From assembly GCA_947632625.1 (NCBI GenBank), contig CANRPZ010000034.1, positions 1-11,899 on the forward strand: 11,899 nucleotides of DNA. Direction: 5' to 3'. Made by a program: the position numbers and the translations under genes. The notes under the pieces are model-generated. The model worked only from the letters and a program-made list of their open reading frames with translations, was not told where the DNA came from and made no database searches. Below are positions 5,412 to 11,899 of this stretch, piece by piece; the stretch's first letter is position 1, and each line of letters opens with the position of its first letter. Origin of the DNA: an uncultured Bacilli bacterium (lineage in GTDB: Bacteria; Bacillota_I; Bacilli_A; RF39; UBA660).

Positions 5412-8036
5412 ATGGCAAAATATGTGTACTTGTTTAGTGAAGGTAATAAAGATATGCGTGAACTTTTAGGTGGTAAAGGAGCTAATTTAGCAGAAATGAC
5501 GAATATTGGCATGCCTGTACCAAGAGGTTTTACAATTACAACAGAAGCGTGTACAAATTACTATGATAATAATGAAACAATTAGTGAAGACATTAAAAAT
5601 GAAATTTTAAAAAAAGTTGAAGAACTTGAGTCTATGACGGGCAAGACATTTGGTGATAAAACCAATCCACTTTTAGTAAGTGTAAGAAGCGGCGCAAGAG
5701 CTAGTATGCCTGGTATGATGGATACAGTTTTGAATTTAGGTTTAAATGATGAGGTAGCCGTTGGTTTTACAGAAGCTACCAGCAACAAACGTTTTGTGTA
5801 TGATTCTTATAGAAGATTTATTCAAATGTTTGCTGATGTTGTAAAAGGCTATCCAAAAAGTTCTTTTGAAAGACATTTAGATAAAGTAAAAGAGGAAAAA
5901 GGTGTAAAATACGATACTGAACTAACCGAAGACGACATGGTTCGTATCACCGAAGATTTTAAAAATATTTATAAGGAAATTGCTGGAGTACCTTTTCCAC
6001 AAGATCCAAAAGAACAATTAATTGAAGCCGTAACAGCGGTATTTAGAAGCTGGAACAATGAAAGAGCAATTTACTATCGTAGAATGAATGATATTCCATC
6101 TTCTTGGGGAACAGCCGTAAATGTTCAAGAAATGGTTTATGGAAACCGTGGAGATAATTCTGGAACTGGAGTAGCTTTCACAAGAAACCCTGCAACAGGA
6201 GAAAAGAAATTATATGGAGAATATTTAATTAATGCGCAAGGAGAAGATGTTGTTGCAGGTATTCGTACTCCAGAACCAATTAGCAAACTAGAAACCGATA
6301 TGCCTGATGTATATAAACAATTTGTTGAAATTGCTGAAAAGTTAGAAAATCATTACAAAGATATGCAAGATATGGAATTTACAATTGAAAATGGTAAACT
6401 TTTTATGCTTCAAACAAGAAATGGAAAACGTACGGCTGCTGCAGCACTAAAAGTCGCTGTTGATTTAGTAAACGAAGGAATGATTACGGAAGAAGAAGCA
6501 TTATTAAAAGTAGAACCAAAACAATTAGATGCATTGCTTCACCCAACATTCTCTAGCGATGCTTTAAAAAATGGCGAGGTTTTAGCAACTGGTCTTGCAG
6601 CAAGTCCTGGAGCAGGGGCAGGAAAAATTTACTTTAATGCCGAAGACGTTATTACTGCATCTAAACGTGGAGAAGATACAATTTTAGTTCGTCTAGAAAC
6701 GAGTCCTGAAGATATTGAAGGAATGAATCATGCTAGAGGTATATTAACCATTCGTGGTGGAATGACGAGCCATGCCGCAGTTGTTGCTCGTGGAATGGGA
6801 CGTTGCTGTGTTAGTGGTTGTGGTGAATTAAAAATTGATGAAGAAGCAAAAACGATCACTACAAAAAATGGTACAGTTCTACATGAAGGGGATGAAATCT
6901 CTATCGATGGTAGTACTGGAAAAGTCTATAATGGTATTTTAGAAAGTGTTGAACCAAGTATTAGTGGAGATTTTGAAACATTTATGAATTGGGCAGATAA
7001 GGTAAGAAGAATGAAAATTCGTACCAATGCGGATACGCCTAAAGATGCGAAACAAGCAAGAGCCTTTGGAGCAGAAGGAATTGGCTTATGTCGTACAGAG
7101 CATATGTTCTTTGAAAGTGAACGTATCTTTAACTTTAGAAGAATGATTGCATCTGAAACGGTAGAACAAAGAGAAGAAGCTTTAGAAAAAATCTTACCAT
7201 ATCAAAGAAATGACTTTGAAGAACTTTATCGTGCTATGGCACCATATCCTGTTGTTATTCGTTATCTAGACCCACCACTACATGAATTCTTACCAAAAGA
7301 AGATGAAGAGATTAAAAGCCTTGCAGAAAGCTTAAATATGAGTTTTGATGCTTTAAAAACAAGAATTGAATCTTTAAAAGAATTTAACCCAATGATGGGA
7401 CATCGTGGCTGCCGTCTTGCTATTACGTACCCAGAAATTGCTAAAATGCAAACAAGAGCTGTAATCGAAGCTGCTATTAATGTTAATAAAGAAGGTTTAA
7501 ATGTTGTACCAGAAATCATGATTCCACTTGTTGGAGATGTAAACGAACTTAAATTTGTTAAAAAAGTCGTTTGTGAAACTGCTGATGAGATTATTAAAAA
7601 TGCTGGTGTTTCTTTAGAATACAAAGTGGGTACTATGATTGAAATCCCAAGAGCTGCTATTTTAGCTGACAAAATTGCTGAAGAAGCAGAATTCTTCTCA
7701 TTTGGTACAAACGATTTAACCCAAATGACTTATGGATTTAGTCGTGATGATGCATCTAAATTCTTAAATGATTATTATGATAAAAAAATATTTGAATTTG
7801 ACCCATTTGCTCGTATTGATGAAGAAGGTGTTGGTGCATTAGTTCGTATGGCTTCTGAAAAAGGAAGAAGTACCAGAAGCGATTTGCATTTAGGTATTTG
7901 TGGCGAACACGGAGGAGATCCTGCAACGATTAATTTCTGTGAAACGGTTGGACTTGATTATGTATCTTGCTCTCCATTTAGAGTACCTATTGCTAGACTT
8001 GCTGCTGCACAAGCTGCAATTAATAATCGTAAGTAA
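5412..8036 (+). CDS. ppdK: Pyruvate, phosphate dikinase
   Basis: This cytoplasmic enzyme interconverts pyruvate + ATP + Pi and phosphoenolpyruvate + AMP + PPi. In fermentative anaerobes it often works in glycolysis to gain extra ATP from PPi. The 874-aa length is typical. In order: an N-terminal ATP-grasp domain (about 1-340, with GGKGANL and Lys22, Arg92 in SVRSGA, Arg336 in LQTRNGKR); the swivelling phosphohistidine domain with catalytic His454 in GGMTSHAAVVARG; and the C-terminal TIM-barrel pyruvate/PEP domain with GTNDLTQMTYG and the acid-base residue Cys830 in GICGEHGGDP. These line up with His455 and Cys831 of the Clostridium symbiosum enzyme. The start follows AAAGGAGG at 9 bases. It is a single-gene unit with its own promoter and terminator; the Thr/Ser next to the histidine is present, but no PPDK regulatory protein gene is nearby. 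Confidence 0.98.
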   Translation: MAKYVYLFSEGNKDMRELLGGKGANLAEMTNIGMPVPRGFTITTEACTNYYDNNETISEDIKNEILKKVEELESMTGKTFGDKTNPLLVSVRSGARASMPGMMDTVLNLGLNDEVAVGFTEATSNKRFVYDSYRRFIQMFADVVKGYPKSSFERHLDKVKEEKGVKYDTELTEDDMVRITEDFKNIYKEIAGVPFPQDPKEQLIEAVTAVFRSWNNERAIYYRRMNDIPSSWGTAVNVQEMVYGNRGDNSGTGVAFTRNPATGEKKLYGEYLINAQGEDVVAGIRTPEPISKLETDMPDVYKQFVEIAEKLENHYKDMQDMEFTIENGKLFMLQTRNGKRTAAAALKVAVDLVNEGMITEEEALLKVEPKQLDALLHPTFSSDALKNGEVLATGLAASPGAGAGKIYFNAEDVITASKRGEDTILVRLETSPEDIEGMNHARGILTIRGGMTSHAAVVARGMGRCCVSGCGELKIDEEAKTITTKNGTVLHEGDEISIDGSTGKVYNGILESVEPSISGDFETFMNWADKVRRMKIRTNADTPKDAKQARAFGAEGIGLCRTEHMFFESERIFNFRRMIASETVEQREEALEKILPYQRNDFEELYRAMAPYPVVIRYLDPPLHEFLPKEDEEIKSLAESLNMSFDALKTRIESLKEFNPMMGHRGCRLAITYPEIAKMQTRAVIEAAINVNKEGLNVVPEIMIPLVGDVNELKFVKKVVCETADEIIKNAGVSLEYKVGTMIEIPRAAILADKIAEEAEFFSFGTNDLTQMTYGFSRDDASKFLNDYYDKKIFEFDPFARIDEEGVGALVRMASEKGRSTRSDLHLGICGEHGGDPATINFCETVGLDYVSCSPFRVPIARLAAAQAAINNRK

Positions 8037-8076
8037 TAAAATTGCACATAAAAAAAATATTGCCACGATCTATAAT

Positions 8077-8097
8077 CTTAATATATTTTATATTAAG
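8077..8097. repeat. Perfect AT-rich hairpin after ppdK
   Basis: CTTAATATA and TATATTAAG form a perfect 9-bp inverted repeat with a TTT loop, 41 bases after the ppdK stop. No T-run follows, so it is not a terminator by itself. It could act as a 3'-end stabiliser of the ppdK mRNA just before the real terminator, or be chance in A+T-rich DNA. Confidence 0.4.
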
Positions 8098-8102
8098 TAT
8101 TG

Positions 8103-8136
8103 CCTAGGAAACTTTTGAAGCCCTAGGTCATTTTTT
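8103..8136 (+). terminator. Probable terminator of ppdK
   Basis: CCTAGG (8103-8108) pairs with CCTAGG (8122-8127) around a 13-base loop, followed by TCATTTTTT and ATTT. The 6-bp stem is short but GC-rich for this genome and the T-run is good. Confidence 0.65.
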
Positions 8137-8180
8137 ATTTGAATAAAATATTGAATAACTCTATCTAAAATCAGTTTTTC

Positions 8181-8216
8181 TTGTTTGTCATTATTTATTT
8201 TGTTATAATAAATAAT
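8181..8216 (+). promoter_or_regulatory. Promoter with 10-bp palindrome over the -10 box
   Basis: TTGTTT (8181-8186), 17 bases, TATAAT (8204-8209) is a plausible promoter for the gene at 8242. ATTATTTATT (8190-8199) and AATAAATAAT (8207-8216) are perfect 10-base inverted repeats with a 7-base centre, covering the spacer and the -10 box. This could be an operator, but the sequence is only A and T, so chance is a serious alternative. Confidence 0.5.
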
Positions 8217-8241
8217 CATTTAGAGATGGGAGAATTATACT

Positions 8242-9503
8242 ATGATTTTAAACGATTTTAATAGCGATGATTATATTTATTTTAGATTAATAAAAGATTT
8301 TGATTCTTACAAAGAAGGGGATATTCTTCGTTTTAACATCACCGATTTAAGAAAACGAGCCTTTTCAAATAAATTATCTATTTATTCTAATTCGTTCTTT
8401 GAATTCACTCCTAAAAAAGAATCGATAAGTATGCTATTTTTCCTTATCAAATATATGAATCTGCTACTTTAAAAGAAAACTGTTTTCTATATGAACTTAG
8501 CTTTAATATGAATGATATTATTATTTTAAATAATTCTATGAAAAAAATGTTATTTTCTGATACGGAACTTTCACCATTTTTAATGTTGTTAAACGGCGTA
8601 GCTAATGCGAAACAGGATAATCAACAAAAATTGAAAAAATTGATGGCCGATGAAATGATAGATATCAATAATCAAATGTTAAAATCAATTGCGGAAAATT
8701 CCATTTCAAAAAATTCCATTGTTCCTTTTTTTGAAGCTGATCATAATACTCTTTGTGCAGTTGTGAAAAAATATCATATTGAAAAATTGATTTATCTTAA
8801 AGGGGGAGGATTACATTTAGACATTGATTTACATAAAGGAGATATTTTATCCTTTTCTGATCCTGCAGTTGCTTTACTTTTTTGCAATCAATATTATCTT
8901 CGGTTATTAGGTAGTTGTTGTATATTAGAAGAACAAGAAAAACAAAAATATTTTTGTGAAGAATTTTCAAATTGTATTCAAGGTTATGAGGGTGATATTC
9001 GATATTTTGTATTAAATGAAGATATTAAGGTAAAAAGCAGAAAGGATTTTTTAGATTCATCTTTATTTCCTGCAGATTTTCCTAATCTTTCTTTTTGGGA
9101 TGGTATGTATTCTTTTGAATGGAATACATTTGATCATTTTGATTATGATGAAGATGGTTATCTCCGTTATATATGGATTCGTGATAATCGTAAAGTAGAA
9201 ATGGAAATTCTAAAAATTGCTCGAAGAGCGACAATAGAGGAGGCAAGAGAACACTATACTTATTTTAAAAATAGAGAAAAATTAGAAGAAGATGCATTTA
9301 GTTATTATTTGAAACATAAAAATATTTATAAAAAAATGAAAAAGGAAAATCCTGCTCTAAATTATGTAGAATTTATGAAATTGAACGAACAAAAAATAGC
9401 TCTTCAAAAGAATTATATGTATCAAAGATTATTGATGAGTTTGATTAATAGAAGAAATTCTTTAGAAGAGTCAGAAATGACAAAGTTAACACTAAAAAAG
9501 TAG
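8242..9503 (+). pseudogene. Unrecognised about 420-aa protein gene interrupted by a -1 frameshift
   Basis: The first frame runs from ATG 8242 (ribosome site GGGAGA about 10 bases upstream) to TAA at 8470-8472. A second frame is open from the TAA at 8412-8414 through to 9503. The second frame's first ATG (8508) has no ribosome site, and the codons before it (8415-8507) read as ordinary protein (KRIDKYAIFPYQIYESATLK) that continues smoothly from the first frame. A one-base shift near 8413-8418 therefore joins them into one protein of about 420 residues. The family is unknown. There is no signal peptide or membrane segment; an aromatic and acidic middle (SFWDGMYSFEWNTFDHFDYD) is followed by a Lys/Glu-rich helical end (about the last 100 residues). 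It may be a recent pseudogene, a sequencing error, or a frameshift-expressed gene. Own promoter before it and terminator after it. Confidence 0.7.
8413..8418 (+). other. Likely frameshift site: run of six A
   Basis: The upstream frame reads CCT AAA AAA GAA here, and the downstream frame becomes open right after its TAA at 8412-8414. Loss of one A from a run of seven, or a -1 slip on AAA AAA, gives Pro-Lys-Lys-Arg-Ile-Asp-Lys and restores a long frame. The textbook A AAA AAG slippery heptamer is present as letters but not in the incoming frame, which weakens the programmed-frameshift idea. A second, less natural site is the five-T run at 8437-8441. Confidence 0.55.
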
Positions 9504-9534
9504 AATATCATATTTTGATAACATAATAGAATAG

Positions 9535-9561
9535 CTTCATCGTAGGATGGAGTTTTCTTTT
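9535..9561 (+). terminator. Intrinsic terminator after the frameshifted gene
   Basis: CTTCATC (9535-9541) pairs with GATGGAG (9546-9552), seven pairs with one G-U, around the tetraloop GTAG, followed by TTTTCTTTT. It is compact and well placed 32 bases after the stop codon. Confidence 0.85.
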
Positions 9562-9631
9562 GCGATAAAGAATTTTTTGATGTTTCTATTACCAAAAATT
9601 TTTATGAATTCCTTTTTAAAATAAAGTAGTA

Positions 9632-9637
9632 TATAAT
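9632..9637 (+). promoter_or_regulatory. -10 box of the promoter for the exported-protein gene
   Basis: A perfect TATAAT lies 36 bases before the ATG at 9674, giving a start near 9644 and placing the ribosome site AAGGA (9660-9664) in the leader. No recognisable -35 box sits 16-18 bases upstream, so the promoter may need an activator or be weak. Confidence 0.4.
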
Positions 9638-9673
9638 AAATATAAAGAGTAGAGTAAGAAAGGAATCTATATT

Positions 9674-10387
9674 ATGAAAAAAAGAATTATTATTGGAATT
9701 TTACTATTAATGAGTTTTACTTTTTTATTTTTGCTTTTTAAAAATGTGAGAAAAGAAAAATTAGAAACAAACATACCTTTAGATTCTAAAGTTGTAAAAG
9801 AACTTGATGCTATCGTTCATCCAAGTGAAGATGCAACTCTCTTAAAGGAATTATATCAAAAGAATAGAATTACAAATCTATACCAAATTGCTACAGGAAT
9901 TAATGCTTATATAAAAAAGCAAAATGACATTCCCGAATTAATAACCAAAGACGAGGCTTTGGCTAGTGTTCAAACTATATTTGGTGCAAATACTTTTGTA
10001 GAGCACCAATCCGTTTATTTATTAAATGCATATGGTTGTGGTTATGAATTTCAAAAGGATACCTATGAGCATATTCTAGGATGTGATGGAGACCAGTTTT
10101 CTTCATTTAAAAGGAAAATTGTAGCGGCTACTAAAAATGAGAATACCCTAACCATTACAGAAAAAGTAATCTATATTTATAATGATTGGGATGATACTAA
10201 AAATAAAGTTTCTATTTATAACAATGCCCAAAAAGAAAAATTACTCGATTATTTTGAAACACCTTCTATAGAAGAATTACAAGTGAATATAGAAGCTTAT
10301 TTAGATCAAGCAAGCACCTACATTTACACTTTTCAAAAACAGAATGATGCTTATATATGGATTGGTTTTTCACCTATCGATGAATAA
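9674..10387 (+). CDS. Unrecognised secreted or membrane-anchored protein
   Basis: The 237-aa protein starts with a typical export signal or anchor: MKKR, then a hydrophobic stretch (about residues 5-22), then a charged region. There is no lipobox cysteine and no clear signal-peptidase site, so a single N-terminal anchor with the bulk outside the cell is likely. The outer part contains just two cysteines (NAYGCGYEF and ILGCDGD, about 17 residues apart), which could form a disulfide, and several Tyr/Trp-rich strands near the end (YIYTFQKQNDAYIWIGF). I cannot assign a family. The ribosome site AAAGGA is 9-10 bases upstream. The next gene, bile salt hydrolase, starts 54 bases later with its own -10 box and without a clear terminator between, so read-through is possible. 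Confidence 0.8.
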   Translation: MKKRIIIGILLLMSFTFLFLLFKNVRKEKLETNIPLDSKVVKELDAIVHPSEDATLLKELYQKNRITNLYQIATGINAYIKKQNDIPELITKDEALASVQTIFGANTFVEHQSVYLLNAYGCGYEFQKDTYEHILGCDGDQFSSFKRKIVAATKNENTLTITEKVIYIYNDWDDTKNKVSIYNNAQKEKLLDYFETPSIEELQVNIEAYLDQASTYIYTFQKQNDAYIWIGFSPIDE

Positions 10388-10407
10388 ATGCTTTTTTATT
10401 AAAAATG

Positions 10408-10416
10408 TGCTATAGT
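10408..10416 (+). promoter_or_regulatory. Extended -10 promoter of the bile salt hydrolase gene
   Basis: TGCTATAGT (10408-10416) is an extended -10 element (TG-N-TATAGT, 5 of 6 in the hexamer). The -35 region has no good match, as is common with extended -10 promoters. The start would be near 10423, and the ribosome site AGAGG (10431-10435) is six bases before the ATG. Confidence 0.45.
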
Positions 10417-10441
10417 AATAAAAATAGAAAAGAGGTATTTT

Positions 10442-11419
10442 ATGTGTACAGCAATAACATATAAAACAAAAGATCATTATTTTGGTAGAAATTTGGATTT
10501 GGAATATTCCTATAAAGAAACAATAACGATTACTCCTAGAAATTTTCCTTTTCATTTTAGAAAAACAAAATCCATAGAAAATCATTATGCCATGATTGGG
10601 ATGGCTTATGTTTCAGATAACTATCCTTTATATTATGATGCTATAAATGAAAAAGGACTTGGTATGGCAGGACTAAATTTTCCTGGTAATGCTTTTTACT
10701 TTGAAGAAAAAGAAAACAAAGACAATATTGCTCCATTCGAATTTATTCCATGGATTTTATCCCAATGTGCTACCATAGAAGAAGCAAAGCAATTATTAAG
10801 TCGCATGAATATCACAAATCTGAATTTCAGCGAACAACTTGTAGCTTCTCCTTTACATTGGATTATTGCCGATAAAGAAAGTTCAATCGTTGTAGAAAGT
10901 GTTAAAGATGGTTTAAAAATCTATGAAAATCCTGTCGGGGTTTTAACGAATAATCCTACCTTTGATATGCAACTCTTTAACTTAAATAATTATAGACATC
11001 TCTCTGTAGAGCAACCTGAAAATCATTTTTCTAAAGATTTAGATTTAGAAATTTATAGTCGAGGAATGGGAGCTTTAGGATTGCCAGGAGACTTATCTTC
11101 GGCATCAAGGTTTGTAAAAGCAACCTTTACGAAAATGAACTCTTTATCAGGAGAAAGTGAATCCGAAAGTATTAGCCAATTTTTTCATATATTAGGTTCC
11201 GTAGAACAACAAAGAGGCTGTGTACATATGGGAAAAGGGCAATATGAAATTACGATTTATAGCTCTTGCTGTAATTTAGATAAAGGAATCTATTACTATA
11301 CTACATACGAAAATAGCCAAATTACAGGTGTAGATATGTATAAAGAAAATATCGATGGAACCGATTTAGTAAATTATGAACTCCTAAAAGGCCAACATAT
11401 TTTTTTCCAAAATGAATAA
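10442..11419 (+). CDS. bsh: Bile salt hydrolase (choloylglycine hydrolase)
   Basis: This enzyme removes glycine or taurine from conjugated bile salts in the gut. It is an Ntn-hydrolase whose Cys2 becomes the N-terminal nucleophile after loss of Met1; there is no signal peptide, so it acts in the cytoplasm. The 325-aa length fits the family. Visible active-site residues are Cys2 (MCTAITY), Arg16 and Asp19 (GRNLDLEYS), Asn79 (GLNFP), Asn170 (LTNNPTFD) and Arg223 (ASRF). The end KGIYYYTTYENSQI is shared with the Clostridium perfringens enzyme. Penicillin V acylase belongs to the same family, but the overall likeness is to bile salt hydrolases. The loop before LPGD reads SRGMG (206-210), like lactobacillus enzymes reported to prefer taurine conjugates. 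No bile transporter or hydroxysteroid dehydrogenase gene is adjacent. Confidence 0.95.
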   Translation: MCTAITYKTKDHYFGRNLDLEYSYKETITITPRNFPFHFRKTKSIENHYAMIGMAYVSDNYPLYYDAINEKGLGMAGLNFPGNAFYFEEKENKDNIAPFEFIPWILSQCATIEEAKQLLSRMNITNLNFSEQLVASPLHWIIADKESSIVVESVKDGLKIYENPVGVLTNNPTFDMQLFNLNNYRHLSVEQPENHFSKDLDLEIYSRGMGALGLPGDLSSASRFVKATFTKMNSLSGESESESISQFFHILGSVEQQRGCVHMGKGQYEITIYSSCCNLDKGIYYYTTYENSQITGVDMYKENIDGTDLVNYELLKGQHIFFQNE

Positions 11420-11456
11420 AAGATTATATCCACTTATTGGTATATTTATCATGCGC

Positions 11457-11481
11457 ACCATTTTTTCCTTGTCATAAAATA
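11457..11481 (+). promoter_or_regulatory. Probable SigK-type promoter of cotD
   Basis: CATAAAATA (11473-11481) is a full match to the SigK -10 pattern CATANNNTA and is identical to the gerE box. The only AC upstream (11457-11458) is 14 bases away instead of 16-17, so the -35 part is off. Many SigK promoters with poor -35 regions are helped by GerE, as with cotD in B. subtilis. TTATTGGTATAT (11435-11446) resembles a GerE box only loosely. The leader would be short, about 14 bases. Confidence 0.5.
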
Positions 11482-11502
11482 GACTAGAAAGGAAATGGTA
11501 GA

Positions 11503-11814
11503 ATGAAAAATAATCGTTGTCAAGATATGAGTGTATTTCCTGAAGCAACTGAAGCTAAAATGGATTATGGAATGGGTATGGATATGGGAATGATGACTTG
11601 CTGTCCTTCACAAACTATGATGTGCCCACCTATTTATGAGTGTCCACAAGTTAAATGTTGCCATAGAGTTATCAATTACGAAGTACCTCATATAATTCCT
11701 TGCCATACAAAAACAATAAATCATCACGTATATAGACACACATACCAACCTTGCTTTAGTTACTCTGAAGAAGATGAATCTAGTGAAATATACGAACCAA
11801 GATGTTGTAAATAA
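11503..11814 (+). CDS. cotD: CotD-like spore coat protein, Cys/Met/His-rich
   Basis: CotD is an inner-coat protein made late in the mother cell. The C-terminal half matches the CotD family: paired cysteines CC (52-53), then VPHIIPCHTKTINHHVYRH (61-79), as in the B. subtilis VPHIHPxHTTNVNHxxxxH block, and a terminal CC. The product has 103 aa against about 75 in B. subtilis. The extra N-terminal part includes a Met/Gly stretch, YGMGMDMGMM (22-31), followed by CC. In all there are 11 Cys, 6 His, 10 Met and 7 Tyr, good for disulfide or metal-mediated cross-linking. The ribosome site AAAGGA is 9 bases before the ATG; an earlier ATG (11495) hits a stop after three codons. A SigK-type box precedes the gene. 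No terminator is visible in the 85 bases after it. Confidence 0.9.
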   Translation: MKNNRCQDMSVFPEATEAKMDYGMGMDMGMMTCCPSQTMMCPPIYECPQVKCCHRVINYEVPHIIPCHTKTINHHVYRHTYQPCFSYSEEDESSEIYEPRCCK

Positions 11815-11899
11815 TCTCGAATTGCTCAAATGAAAAGTTAAATTTCAGAAAATAGAATTAAATAGAGTTTGTAAGACTAAATTGGTAGAAATAGTAAAA

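Noticed and set aside
7262..7672. 136-aa minus-strand reading frame inside ppdK
   Set aside because: It is antisense to the conserved TIM-barrel region of ppdK, with composition expected of a shadow frame.
7900..8118. 72-aa plus-strand frame spanning the ppdK end
   Set aside because: It overlaps the catalytic GICGEHGGDP region in another frame and runs into the ppdK terminator; no ribosome site.
8413..8419. A AAA AAG programmed -1 slippery heptamer
   Set aside because: The letters are present, but the incoming frame reads AAA AAA GAA, so the heptamer is not in the required phase; mutation or error is at least as likely.
11608..11829. 73-aa minus-strand frame over cotD
   Set aside because: It is antisense to a recognised coat protein gene and lacks start signals.

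Overview
This is a low-GC, Gram-positive chromosomal window. The best match is a spore-forming, gut-associated member of the Bacilli/Erysipelotrichia side of the Firmicutes. Three things support this: a near-canonical GerE, a CotD-type coat protein and SpoIIIAH/GerM proteins (GerE and CotD are typical of Bacilli rather than Clostridia); a bile salt hydrolase, typical of intestinal bacteria; and A+T-rich promoters. Genes stop at TAA, TAG and TGA; the TGA stop overlaps the xer start, so the standard bacterial code applies and not the Mollicutes code. No species can be named from the sequence.

Layout. Positions 1-60 hold the start of a leftward gene cut off by the window edge. An unrecognised 334-aa protein (168-1172, +) has a good promoter flanked by two near-identical 13-bp repeats, and it ends at a bidirectional terminator shared with a leftward tRNA-Arg(UCU). 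Next, on the minus strand, come three sporulation genes read in the order spoIIIAH (3149-2649), gerE (2567-2358), gerM (2276-1326). They have sporulation-type promoter candidates: SigE-like before spoIIIAH, SigK consensus before gerE, and a weaker SigE-like one before gerM. A terminator lies after gerE. This would place them in the mother-cell programme: SpoIIIAH in the channel across the intermembrane space, GerM as its partner, and GerE as the late SigK-stage regulator.

Rightward from 3332 is a compact three-gene operon: a CmpB-family membrane protein with a very basic tail, a small protein with a very acidic tail, and a XerC-like tyrosine recombinase whose start overlaps the preceding stop by 4 bases. 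Its terminator overlaps the -35 region of the next promoter, which drives ppdK (pyruvate phosphate dikinase, 874 aa, catalytic residues intact).

The right part (8242-11814) carries an unrecognised gene interrupted by an apparent -1 frameshift, an unrecognised secreted or membrane-anchored protein, a cytoplasmic bile salt hydrolase with all catalytic residues and an SRGMG substrate loop, and a Cys/Met-rich CotD-like spore coat protein. The cotD promoter candidate has the same SigK -10 box (CATAAAATA) as gerE, so a GerE/SigK late coat circuit may be represented at both ends of the window. No mobile element, CRISPR array or phage gene was seen, and no gene-free stretch exceeds 300 bases. I found no clear new multi-gene defence or metabolic system. 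The best leads are the frameshifted gene, the isolated spoIIIAH with its promoters, and the basic/acidic pair upstream of xer.
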